DNA from: Parvularcula bermudensis HTCC2503
Lineage (GTDB): Bacteria; Pseudomonadota; Alphaproteobacteria; Caulobacterales; Parvularculaceae
Assembly: GCF_000152825.2 (NCBI RefSeq)
Contig: NC_014414.1
Coordinates: 2,513,501 to 2,577,500 of the forward strand
DNA length: 64,000 nt
Direction: 5' to 3'
The position numbers and the translations under genes were made by a program. The notes below the pieces were generated by a model. The model did no database searches and had not been told where the DNA came from. It worked only from the letters and a program-made list of their open reading frames with translations. Shown here in pieces: positions 19,401 to 26,943 of the stretch. Within the stretch, counting starts at the first letter, position 1; every line of letters begins with the position of its first letter.

Positions 19401-19532
19401 AGAAGGTGAGGGATCGGGAAAAGCGTCGACAGGCAGGCTGCGAAAGGCAAACAGCCCCCCGATCGACAGGGCGAGTGCGGCCATGGCGGCAAGCAGCCGG
19501 CCACCCGCAAGGCGGTGCATCAAATTGATCAT
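16419..19532 (-). CDS. czcA: CzcA-like heavy-metal RND pump
   Basis: A 1037-residue HME-RND inner-membrane antiporter. The TM4 signature AIGMMVDGAIVIAENVDR holds the proton-relay Asp, and the twelve-helix layout is complete. It probably exports Zn/Co/Cd, or another divalent metal, together with an adaptor and outer-membrane protein. The adjacent czcB is broken and no czcC is present, so the complex may not work unless partners are supplied elsewhere. Confidence 0.9.
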   Translation of the reverse strand: MINLMHRLAGGRLLAAMAALALSIGGLFAFRSLPVDAFPDPSPSLVQVFTETEGLSPEEVERYVTYPIETAMSGLPKVDEIRSTSNFGLSVINIYFEDGTDVYFARQVVGERLGEAADAIPDGFGTPKMGPISTGLGIIMYYRLVDETGERSLVELREIADWMIKYPLQSVEGVTEVLSLGGFEKQYQVRLDPDQLTSYDLSVGEVIAALESANRTAGAQFIEIGAEQYTVRGVGLARSLDDLRETPVKTVDGRTVRVSDLGEVAIGGGVRQGLATANGEGETVAGLVLKLYGTNTSEVIENAQARFEEINLSLPDGVKAVPYYDQGTLVKKAAATVTTALWQGALLVAVIVFLFLGGWRPSLVVVMAIPFSVGFAFIAMKALGIGANLMTLGGVAIAIGMMVDGAIVIAENVDRGLRERREGEDSRTTVARASAEVIAPLIAAVAVVVIVFLPLFSLQGTEGKTFRPLAASAALAMTGSLIYAALIAPAMALGLMRPPKSNSQESDSRLVSLIKPLAAFFVRRRLAAVGLAGVLLLVGGLSATRLGSEFTPALEEGDVLLRVTMAPSISLTEAKETSTRIETRLLEAFPEISSIVSRIGRGEVGAHADPVNSIEAFVALKPRSEWRNGISPDELRASISENLGGFPGVRVNVGQPIAMSVDELLTGTKAQLAVKIFGPDTAVLLEGSQDLQSILQEVPGATDVQADQITGAPQLVVSLNRPALGRYGLSVEEALDALRSGVGGAEAGAVFEGVRQFPVIVRYAEEDRDTPEAIGRIILESSSGARVPLESVANIREIVGPRQITRENGERFITVQLNVRGRDIGSYVADAQQSVASQLDLPAGYRVEWGGQFELQQEANARFAVVIPITLGIVFLILLLTFGRMKSAILILLNIPLALTGGAMALWLAGLPISVPATVGFIALFGIALGNGMVLVSFMDDFAREGRGRDELAVEAAGLRARPVLMTALTTALGLAPLLFASGVGAEVQRPLATVVMGGLVSSTVLTLLVLPALHRWFAPKPDAHHSLLEAEHVHPS

Positions 19533-19544
19533 TTTGCGGGTCTC

Positions 19545-20749
19545 CTAGTGTGCGTGGCCGTCGCCGAAAGCGTCTTTTTCAAGCTGCGCTTTCAGGGTGA
19601 AGGCGCCCTCGGCAACGAATGCTTCGTCGGCCTCGAGCCCGGAAATGATCTCGGTATAGCTGCCTGCACTCTCTCCTGTCCGGACCTCGCGCGGTTCGAA
19701 CCCGTCATCCGTCGGGACGAAGACCGACATCCTGTCTTCAACACTGACAATCGCATCGGAGGGAACGCGCACGACGGAGCGCCCCTCTCCCGTGTCGATC
19801 CGCGCCGTTACGAACTGACCGGGCTTCAGCCTGTGTTCGGCATTGTCGACAATGACCCGCGCGGTCGCGGTGCGGGATGCCTCATTGATGACAGGCAGGA
19901 CATTTGAAATTGTCCCTTCGGCCAGGACGCGGCCATCTTCCTGCTGGAAGGTCACGGTCTGGCCTTCGCTGACCTTGCCGAGATCTTCCTTGTAGACGGC
20001 GATGTCGGCCCAGACGACGCTATCATCGATGATGACAAAGATGGGCGCGCCGCCAGCCGATACGGTTTCTCCAAGAGAAACGCTCCGCTGAATCACCTCT
20101 CCGGCAAGGGGAGCCGTCACATAGGCTTGTGCAAGCGACCCATCCGCAGCCTCATTAAGCTTGTCCAGTGTGCCATGACCAATGCCGATCGCATGAAGCC
20201 TGTTTTCAGCAGCTTCCCGGCCGGCATTGGCTGCGGCGAATGCCGCACGCGCCGACTGCAGATCGGCCTCGGCGGTGATTTTCTGCTCCCAGAGGTTTTC
20301 CTCACGCTCAAGCTCGGCTTGCGCGAGGCGCTCGGCGCTCAGGGCATTCAGATAATCGGCCTTTAGGCCGGCGAGTTCACGACTGGTCAGCCGGGCAAGC
20401 GTGGCGCCGGCTTTCACGATATCGCCTTCGCCTGCATAAAGTTGGGCAACGGTGCCCTCGACCTGTGGCGAGACCCTTGCGACACGGTCCGCATCGAAAC
20501 GGATCTCGGCCGGCAGTTCCAGCTGGCCCGAAACCGCTCCGGTCTGGGCTCGCCCGGTCCGGATACCGGCAGCTTCCGCCTCCTCGGCGGTCAGCTCGAC
20601 ATGATCGCCGCCTTCACCTTCGTGTTCGGTATGACCGCCTCCTTCTTCATGTCCCTCATGATCGTCGCCATCGGCCTCATCATGGCTTTCATGCTCCTCA
20701 TCACTACCGTCTTCGTGGTCGTCATGGCCATCTTCGGCTTGTGGGGGCG
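19545..20749 (-). pseudogene. czcB: czcB adaptor, 5' end removed by IS
   Basis: The frame runs unbroken from the IS border to the stop and encodes a membrane fusion protein. Near the border is a His/Asp/Glu-rich linker (HDDHEDGSDEEHESHDE and onward), then the barrel-sandwich, hairpin and C-terminal domains. The signal sequence and start are missing; the sequence beyond the IS is unrelated. The first internal ATG in frame (20417) would give 290 residues without export signal. Twelve bases separate it from czcA. Confidence 0.8.
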
Positions 20750-20815
20750 TGGTCTGCCTCCCGAAAAGTGGTCCGGTTGATGTGTTAGACTTGGCTCCAT
20801 GGAAGGAGCTGAGGA

Positions 20816-21094
20816 ATGGGACGGAAGAGACGAACGGCCGAGGAGATCATCGGTCATTTGCGAGAGGTCGAGGTGCGCCTGGCGAAGGGCGAGACCATCG
20901 GGATTGCCTGCCGGGCGATCGGTGTGACCGAGCAGACGTACTATAGGTGGCGACGGGAGTATGGCGGTCTGAAGGTCGATCAGGCGAAGCGGCTTAAAGA
21001 GCTTGAGAAAGAGAACCAACGCCTACGGAAGGCTGTGTCGGATCTCACGCTGGACAAGCTCATTCTTTCTGAGGCCGCAAAGGGAAACTTCTGA
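20816..21094 (+). CDS. IS3-family transposase OrfA, copy 1
   Basis: A 92-residue protein with an HTH (GIACRAIGVTEQTYYRWRRE) and a leucine-zipper-like C-terminal helix, as in the OrfA of the IS407 group. At its end the heptamer GGGAAAC (21082-21088), in the X-XXY-YYZ phase, permits a -1 shift into the orfB frame to give the OrfAB transposase. Confidence 0.92.
   Translation: MGRKRRTAEEIIGHLREVEVRLAKGETIGIACRAIGVTEQTYYRWRREYGGLKVDQAKRLKELEKENQRLRKAVSDLTLDKLILSEAAKGNF
21082..21088 (+). other. -1 ribosomal frameshift heptamer, IS copy 1
   Basis: GGGAAAC read as G-GGA-AAC in the orfA frame two codons before its stop. Slipping by -1 continues at CTT-CTG-AGC in the orfB frame, which is then open to 21957. 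The same site in copy 2 is 38450-38456. Confidence 0.7.
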
Positions 21095-21168
21095 GCCCCG
21101 ACCGCCGTCGGAAATGCGTCGATCACGTCACGAAGGAGCATGGCGTCTCAGAGCGCCGTGCCTGCGAG

Positions 21169-21957
21169 GTGGTGGGTCAGCACCGTTCGACCCAGAGGAA
21201 GCGTCCTTCGGGCCGTCCTGGCGAGAAGGCGCTGACCGGTGCCATCATTCAGCTAGCTGAGCAGTATGGCCGCTATGGCTATCGCCGGGTGACTGCATTG
21301 CTCCGGCGCGACGGATGGCACGTGAACCAGAAGCGGGTCTATCGCATCTGGCGGCGGGAGGGGCTTAAAGTACCGCAGAAACAACCGAAACGCGGGCGCC
21401 TATGGCTGAACGATGGGTCGTGCGTGCGGCTTCGGCCGGAGCGCCCGAACCACGTCTGGAGCTACGACTTCGTCCAGGACCGGACCCATGATGGAAGGGT
21501 CTATCGGATGCTCTGCATCATCGACGAGTTCACGAGAGAGTGCCTCTCGATTCGCGTCGAGCGAAGGCTCAACTCGCAAAACGTGCTCGAAGAGCTCTCT
21601 CAGCTGTTCCTCATCCACGGGCCACCGGAGAACATTCGCTCCGACAACGGACCAGAGTTCATCGCTACGGCTGTCCGGGGATGGCTCGGCAGGCTGGGCG
21701 TGACGACACTGTATATCGAGCCTGGCTCACCATGGGAGAACGGCTATTGCGAGAGCTTCAACTCGAAACTCAGGGACGAGTTCCTGGACCGGGAAATCGT
21801 CTATACACTGAAGGAAGCGAAGGCCCTCATCGAGTGGTGGAGGCGCCACTACAATCAGCTGCGGCCACACTCATCGCTGGGGTACAACCCGCCCGCACCG
21901 AAGACCATCTTGCCCGCGGGGCTCCCGCCGCCTTACTATGAAGGTGCGGCGGCATGA
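21169..21957 (+). CDS. IS3-family transposase OrfB (DDE), copy 1
   Basis: The catalytic rve domain, with acidic residues in WSYDFVQD, RSDNGPEF and ENGYCESFNSKLRDE forming the D-D-E triad. 262 residues from ATG 21169, but the frame is open back to 21088 and is normally joined to OrfA by frameshifting. Confidence 0.92.
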   Translation: MVGQHRSTQRKRPSGRPGEKALTGAIIQLAEQYGRYGYRRVTALLRRDGWHVNQKRVYRIWRREGLKVPQKQPKRGRLWLNDGSCVRLRPERPNHVWSYDFVQDRTHDGRVYRMLCIIDEFTRECLSIRVERRLNSQNVLEELSQLFLIHGPPENIRSDNGPEFIATAVRGWLGRLGVTTLYIEPGSPWENGYCESFNSKLRDEFLDREIVYTLKEAKALIEWWRRHYNQLRPHSSLGYNPPAPKTILPAGLPPPYYEGAAA

Positions 21958-22016
21958 GCCCCGCTAACCTGCCAGGTCTAACGCTACCGTTGGACCACCT
22001 CGTGGGGTCAGGCCAC

Positions 22017-22440
22017 CACAGGTGGCGCAGTTGCTGTGATTCCTATTTGGTCTGCAGCCTTCCCCGCGCAGAGAATTTGGCTCCCGCAGCGTTATTCGCG
22101 TTTCGTGGCACCAATCATCTGGAAGGGTACGATCACGAATTTCGGAGCGGCGCTGTCGATTGGGGCTTCAGGTAGGGCAACCGCTCCCGTACCCTGCTGG
22201 GCGATATTCGGCCTCGGGTTTGCCCCTCTCATCATCGCGAATATGGTGGTTTGGCGCGCAGATTTCCGGTTCGGTTTCGACGAGACACCAGGAGCCAAGG
22301 GCACACTTGCCACCACAGGGCCCTACCGCTACTCCAGCTATCCTCAATACGCTCGCAATACAAAGCTTTCTAACGGAGACGCTTCGATAAAATTCTTACG
22401 GTGCATCTCCCCTCACAGACAACGCATGGTAAAATCATAG
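22017..22440 (+). pseudogene. Fragment of an isoprenylcysteine-methyltransferase-like membrane protein
   Basis: The open frame has hydrophobic segments and then ATTGPYRYSSYPQY, like the TGPYRYSRNPQY motif of the isoprenylcysteine carboxyl methyltransferase/phospholipid methyltransferase superfamily. The 5' side ends at the IS border and homology stops right after the motif, so both ends seem lost. Confidence 0.45.
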
Positions 22441-22441
22441 G

Positions 22442-23041
22442 ATGGGTAGCGAAGACTTGAAAATCGAGACGTCAGACGAGCGCCGAACTCTTCAAATTGT
22501 ACTATGGCTAAACATACTCATAGCCATTGGCTTTTTTGTCACAGGCTGGTTCGGCGACTCCAATGCCCTCCTGGCGAACGGGCTGGATAATTCCTCGGAC
22601 GCGATTGTGTATGGCTTGAGCCTGCTTGCACTTACACGTTCGCAGATCTGGAAACGCAACGCCGCTCGACTGTCAGGTGGAATGCTTCTTGTATTTGCCG
22701 TCGGCGTCGCCGGCGACGCAATCCGTCGATACTTTGAAGGATCTGAACCCCTCGGTCTCATCATGCTGGCAATGGCCGCGATTGCAGGTGTTGTAAATCT
22801 GATCTGTCTCTGGCTTTTGAAAAAAATAGAAAAGAAGGATGTAAACCTGCGAGCCGCTACAACATTTAGTTTCAATGACTTCATCTCGAATGGGGGGATC
22901 ATTCTCGCGGGCGTAATCGTACTGTGGACTGGGTCCAACTGGCCAGATCTGCTTGTCGGATTGGGAGTCGCGGCGATTGCGGTATATGGTGGAATCGATA
23001 TTCTGCGCGATGCGCATGCTGATAAGCATCAGTCAGGATGA
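22442..23041 (+). CDS. CDF-type cation transporter, membrane domain only
   Basis: A 199-residue protein with five to six membrane helices. NGLDNSSDAIVYG gives the DxxxD-type metal site of CDF exporters in TM2, and FNDFISNGG the partner site in TM5 with Asn for one Asp. There is no cytoplasmic C-terminal metal domain, as in short CDF proteins. It starts one base after the preceding fragment. Metal unknown. Confidence 0.7.
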   Translation: MGSEDLKIETSDERRTLQIVLWLNILIAIGFFVTGWFGDSNALLANGLDNSSDAIVYGLSLLALTRSQIWKRNAARLSGGMLLVFAVGVAGDAIRRYFEGSEPLGLIMLAMAAIAGVVNLICLWLLKKIEKKDVNLRAATTFSFNDFISNGGIILAGVIVLWTGSNWPDLLVGLGVAAIAVYGGIDILRDAHADKHQSG

Positions 23042-23226
23042 TGCCCCAAACCCGGAATGAAACAAGTGCGTAAAATTCTCAAAATGGTGCGCGCGCAGCG
23101 TCACTGGGCCTCGCATGATGGGTTCCCAAGCGTTACCGTAACAAATATTTACTCGATCAACTTTCTATTCCGGCATTGAATTTGCTTTCCCTGTTGAGTT
23201 GAATCTCTCTTGGGAAACGAGGACAA

Positions 23227-24054
23227 ATGTCCCGGCTGGCAGATCATATAAGTGCCTATGACTACACATGGTTGTTGTCAGACAGCAGATGGGCCTGGGA
23301 GTTCCTGCGCCGAAACCGCCGGTTTCTTGAGGACTCGTCGCTTCCTTCCGCGAGTGAGCTTAGTTTCGCTCCCGCCTGCCATCAGATCACCCTCGTGCGC
23401 CCTAGAGCCTCTCAGGCGCTTGCTGAGCGATGGGGGCTCGCCTTCTTCCCGGATCCAGAGGATAGCGGCCTTGAAGCCGACGCGTTCTGGTCGGGAGGTC
23501 TCTATCCGAGGCGGGTTCACATGCAAGTTTCTCCGAGTGGTCCTAATGAATCCTGTGAATTCTATGATCGCACTGTTGGCATCTGCAGGATCACGCACTT
23601 CACCGACCTCGCCGGCCGCGAACAATTTCTTCTCAAGGGAAATGGCTGCGTCATTCAGGTATTCTGCACGGGCATGTCACTTCTGGCCCGCGAACCTGTC
23701 AAGCTCAGCTTCATCATCGACAGTCTCGACGAATTCCAGGCCAAGCTGAAAACGCTCCAGCGCGCCCAGCGTGTCTATGACCCGCAAGCAGAGGCGGATA
23801 TCCCGGAATGGACTCGCCATTCCTTGGCCCTTCGCAATGCACTGGTCGCACTCGATTGTCATGATGCCAAACTCTCATATTTTGAGACGGCGGGGTTCAT
23901 ATATGGCGAAGAACGGGCCCGCGAAGCCTGGGACAGCCCAAGCCGAGCGATGAAAGACGAGATGAGACGTGCCCTTGCCCGCGGCCGGGACCTGCGGGAC
24001 GGCGGTTATGCAACGCTTCTCGGACCCGTCGAAAACGCGCTTCTTTTAGCCTGA
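23227..24054 (+). CDS. DUF6499/DUF2285 ICE regulator-like protein A
   Basis: A 275-residue protein of a type common in alphaproteobacterial ICEs. The N-terminal transcriptional regulator-like segment is YDYTWLLSDSRWAWEFLRRN and the C-terminal DUF2285 part is SRAMKDEMRRALARGRDLRDGGY. AAACGAGGACAA precedes the ATG. About 185 bases upstream are gene-free and AT-rich and should hold its promoter. Likely a DNA-binding regulator; not an enzyme I recognise. Confidence 0.75.
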   Translation: MSRLADHISAYDYTWLLSDSRWAWEFLRRNRRFLEDSSLPSASELSFAPACHQITLVRPRASQALAERWGLAFFPDPEDSGLEADAFWSGGLYPRRVHMQVSPSGPNESCEFYDRTVGICRITHFTDLAGREQFLLKGNGCVIQVFCTGMSLLAREPVKLSFIIDSLDEFQAKLKTLQRAQRVYDPQAEADIPEWTRHSLALRNALVALDCHDAKLSYFETAGFIYGEERAREAWDSPSRAMKDEMRRALARGRDLRDGGYATLLGPVENALLLA

Positions 24055-24106
24055 AGTAGAATTTTGGCACCTCTTTTGCAGCACCCGCTTGTGAAGGAGG
24101 CACCTG

Positions 24107-24931
24107 ATGAGTCCCGCCGACACACCCTCGGTCCGTATTGATCTGGATGACTACGCCTATACTTGCCGACTCTCCAGAAGTCGCTGGGCTTGGGAATTTC
24201 TTCGGCGAAATAGCGAATTCAGGCAAGCCGCCCTGCGGGCTGGCGACTCACAGATATCTGAAAAGCCAGCCTGTCATGGCATCCGGCTGCTCCGGCCGCT
24301 ATGCGACCAGATCGACGCTGAGAAATTCGGCTTGGTTTTCTTTCCCGACATAGACGCGAATGGCTATGAGGCCGACGTCTTCTGGATCCCTGCCCTCTAT
24401 GCTCGCGCCCTGACCATGCAGGTCGTACCGCGTCATCCGAGCGAGCGCGACGATATTTTCGATCAGACGATCAATGTGTGTGAAGTCACCCACCTCACAG
24501 ATCGCGTCGGCCGGGAATACCTGATGATCCGTGGGCACGGCCACAGCATCCAGGTCGCTTGTTCTGGTCTGTCACTACTCAGCGTCGAACCCGTCCGCAT
24601 GAAACTGATCATCGATAATGTGTCGAGCATGGACGAAACACTTAAAGTCATCGGCAAGGCTCAGCGTATTCTTGGCAAGGACGATTCGAGTTTCAACGAC
24701 ACCTGGACACGCTCATCGCTTGCGTTTCGCAATGCGCTCATTGCGCTCGATGCGTATGAGACCGGTCTAACTTATTTTGAAACCGCTGCCATCATCTATG
24801 GCGAGGATCGCGCCACCGAAGCCTGGCAGAGCCCCAGCCGGGCCATGAAAGACGAAATGCGCCGCGCCCTCGTGCGAGGACGTGAACTCCGGGATGGCGG
24901 ATACAGGGACCTCCTGACTGCACAGACCTGA
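24107..24931 (+). CDS. DUF6499/DUF2285 ICE regulator-like protein B
   Basis: A 274-residue paralogue of the preceding gene, similar along its whole length (SRSRWAWEFLRRNSEF at the start, PSRAMKDEMRRALVRGRELRDGGY at the end). A strong AAGGAGG precedes the ATG. Tandem duplication followed by divergence is the simplest explanation. A hairpin terminator lies 40 bases after it. Confidence 0.75.
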   Translation: MSPADTPSVRIDLDDYAYTCRLSRSRWAWEFLRRNSEFRQAALRAGDSQISEKPACHGIRLLRPLCDQIDAEKFGLVFFPDIDANGYEADVFWIPALYARALTMQVVPRHPSERDDIFDQTINVCEVTHLTDRVGREYLMIRGHGHSIQVACSGLSLLSVEPVRMKLIIDNVSSMDETLKVIGKAQRILGKDDSSFNDTWTRSSLAFRNALIALDAYETGLTYFETAAIIYGEDRATEAWQSPSRAMKDEMRRALVRGRELRDGGYRDLLTAQT

Positions 24932-24970
24932 GCAGATCCAATTTGGCATCAGACCTTGATCCGGCGATCA

Positions 24971-24990
24971 CCCCTCGCTGACGCGAGGGG
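24971..24990 (+). terminator. Hairpin terminator after DUF2285 pair
   Basis: Perfect 8-bp stem CCCCTCGC/GCGAGGGG with a TGAC loop, followed by GGCTGTTTCG. The T tract is weak, so Rho-independent function is probable but not certain. Confidence 0.6.
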
Positions 24991-25458
24991 GCTGTTTCGC
25001 GGGCGGCACGCCGCCAGCGGCCCGGCTCGTCTCCGGACCTCTGGCCTGCCCTTCCGGGCAGCCCAGCGGCATGCGGGTGTCTCGCCGGTGATCGCGCCAG
25101 CCTGCGCTTCCCACTGCAATGCAGAGGGGTCACAGGCTGCGTGGCCTTTGAAAGCGGACCTATGACGTTTTCGATGATCGTCTGACGGTGAAAGCTGAAG
25201 CGCATTGCAGCCTGGTCCGCATCGGTCTTCCTGGCGTCCATGACAATCTCCCTCTCAGACGGAGGTGGGCGAACGACCGGTCTGCCCGGACCCGCCGCTT
25301 GCGCAAGGCGCCGGGACTGAAGGTGTCTGGAAGCGGTCGCAGCGTCCTACCTTTCCGCCTTGCCCAACCGGCTAATGGGTCCGGCCTGCCGGCCTTCTCG
25401 CCGCCCACCCCCGCCTGATGCGGGAGGGACATTTGGGCGGGGAGACGAGACTGACGCC
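24991..25458. other. Structured gene-free leader before ardA
   Basis: About 470 bases without a supportable gene, rich in inverted repeats. Examples are CTGCCC/GGGCAG at 25046-25061, and GCGATCACC at 24964-24972 pairing with GGTGATCGC at 25087-25095. It probably holds the promoter of the ardA operon. The secondary structure may matter in single-stranded form, as known for early-entry plasmid promoters, but I cannot place one. Confidence 0.4.
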
Positions 25459-26022
25459 ATGACCGCACCGCAACCTTCAGCCCCCCTTGCGGCAGACGCT
25501 GCACCCACACCTGAAACCCGCCCCCGTATCTATGTGGCCTGTCTTGCCGCCTACAATAATGGCTGCCTGCACGGGCGCTGGATCGACGCGACGACGCCTG
25601 ATGAGGTGATGGCCGAGGTCTGCGCTATGTTGGCGGCGTCGCCGCTGCCGGACGCCGAAGAATGGGCAATCCATGACTATGAAGGCTTCGAAGGCGCGCA
25701 CCTGTCGGAATATGCGAGCTTCGAGACGGTCTGCAATCTGGCCGACTTCATTGCCGAACATGGCAGGCTCGGCGCGCTGGTCCATCGCCATTTTGGCGAC
25801 GACCTTGAGCAGGCCGAAGCGTCCTTCGACGATTATGCAGGCACCTATGCGAGCCGGGCAGACTTCGCCGAGGACCTGCACCGCGACACCGGCACCGAAA
25901 TTCCCGCAGCCCTCGAATACTATATCGACTGGTCGGCGCTCGCCCGCGACATGGAGCTGGGTGGCGACATCATGGTGTTCGAGACAGGGTTCGAAGTCGT
26001 TCACGTCTTCTGGACGCGGTGA
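25459..26022 (+). CDS. ardA: Antirestriction protein ArdA
   Basis: A 187-residue acidic DNA mimic that blocks type I restriction enzymes when the element enters a new cell. Family features seen are RIYVACLAAYNNGCLHGRW, EEWAIHDYEGF and a strongly acidic middle and C-terminal part. Start 25459 excludes a Pro/Arg-rich upstream run. It leads a set of overlapping genes on to parB. Confidence 0.92.
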   Translation: MTAPQPSAPLAADAAPTPETRPRIYVACLAAYNNGCLHGRWIDATTPDEVMAEVCAMLAASPLPDAEEWAIHDYEGFEGAHLSEYASFETVCNLADFIAEHGRLGALVHRHFGDDLEQAEASFDDYAGTYASRADFAEDLHRDTGTEIPAALEYYIDWSALARDMELGGDIMVFETGFEVVHVFWTR

Positions 26023-26027
26023 GCGCC

Positions 26028-26222
26028 ATGGCGAGATTTCAGGCAAGACCGCGCGAAGATGGCCTTGGCCCCTATCGCTGGGCGCATGTCGTGAAGACCC
26101 CGCAAGGGTTCGCGCAGGGCACGATCTATCACCAGTCCGGTGACGAGTTCGACGAGGCAGAGGCGCGCGAGCTGCGCGCACTCTGCGACCGGATGGGATT
26201 CGAGCTTCGGAGGGCGTCATGA
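26028..26222 (+). CDS. Small conserved ICE protein
   Basis: A 64-residue protein of unknown function (GPYRWAHVVKTPQGF near the middle). The ATG at 26028 has GGTGAG five bases upstream; a GTG at 26019 is the alternative. Its stop overlaps the next start (ATGA). Accessory region of the ICE backbone. Confidence 0.6.
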   Translation: MARFQARPREDGLGPYRWAHVVKTPQGFAQGTIYHQSGDEFDEAEARELRALCDRMGFELRRAS

Positions 26223-26692
26223 GCTTTACCGAGCACTTCGATGCCTACGCCTGCGAAGGCGATGCGATCAGTTGCGAGGCAAAGGGCTTCATTGTCACGG
26301 CCCGGATTGTTGCCGATGACTGCCTCGATGCGCCGGACCAGCGGCAGGATGGGTTCTGGCCGTCGCTCTACAAGGATGCGCCCGGCTTCATCGGGCCGGG
26401 CAACAGCTTCCGCCAGCGCTTCGCCGTGGCGCAGGCCAAGGCGGAAGCCGTCATGGAAGCATGGCGCAAGAGCGAGTGGTTCTATTGCGGGATCGTGCTT
26501 TCGGTCGAGCGCGACGGCATTGAACTGGACCGTCATGCCGCCAGCCTCTGGGGCGTCGAATGCAACTATCCCGGCACGGATAACAGCTATCTCACCACGG
26601 TTGCGAACGAGCTGCTGCCGGAGGCGCTGGACGCAGGGCGTGCCGCAGCCTCGCGGCTTGCGGCGACCGTGACAGGCTGGGCCGCGACATGA
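26219..26692 (+). CDS. Conserved hypothetical ICE protein
   Basis: A 157-residue soluble acidic protein with no domain I recognise. It overlaps both neighbours by four bases, so it is translated as part of the ardA-parB operon. Confidence 0.65.
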   Translation: MSFTEHFDAYACEGDAISCEAKGFIVTARIVADDCLDAPDQRQDGFWPSLYKDAPGFIGPGNSFRQRFAVAQAKAEAVMEAWRKSEWFYCGIVLSVERDGIELDRHAASLWGVECNYPGTDNSYLTTVANELLPEALDAGRAAASRLAATVTGWAAT

Positions 26693-26943
26693 GCGCGGCC
26701 CGCACCCTCACTGAATTGCTCGGCCCACGGCCCCGTATGACGCTTGTCGTTGCCGAGGCCCAAGTCGCCGAAATCTGGGTCGAGGGCCGCGCGCCGCTGA
26801 TCACGATCCGCGATTATGACTGGGGCGAGACCGACCCCCAACCAAGCCGGGACGCGGACGGCTTTCCCTTCACCAAGATCAACTGGAGAGGCCCCGCGTG
26901 GGCGCTGGGTCTCGCGCTTTACCCGCCAGAAAAGGAGACCTCC
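26689..26943 (+). CDS. Short reading frame continuing in frame into parB
   Basis: An 85-codon frame (RMTLVVAEAQVAEIWVEG early on) beginning at an ATGA overlap with the previous gene and running without a stop into the ParB-like gene. Either it is a small gene whose stop was lost, or an N-terminal extension made when initiation occurs here. The strong ribosome site before 26944 argues that the shorter ParB is also made. Confidence 0.5.

Larger units (their letters stand above)
20750..22015 (+). mobile_element. IS3-family (IS407-group-like) insertion sequence, copy 1
   Basis: A 1266-bp element, repeated base for base as far as I can compare at 38118-39383. Ends are TG...CA with imperfect inverted repeats of about 25 bp (TGGTCTGCC at the left, TGGCCTGAC when the right end is read inward). 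It holds orfA and orfB. No 4-bp target duplication is seen: the left flank is GGCG and the right flank CCAC. The czcB gene to its left does not continue to its right, which suggests an adjacent deletion. Confidence 0.92.

Noticed and set aside
23042..23226. Possible left attachment site of the ICE
   Set aside because: I found no copy of the tRNA-fMet 3' sequence here, and metal cargo lies further left, so the left end is more likely outside the window.
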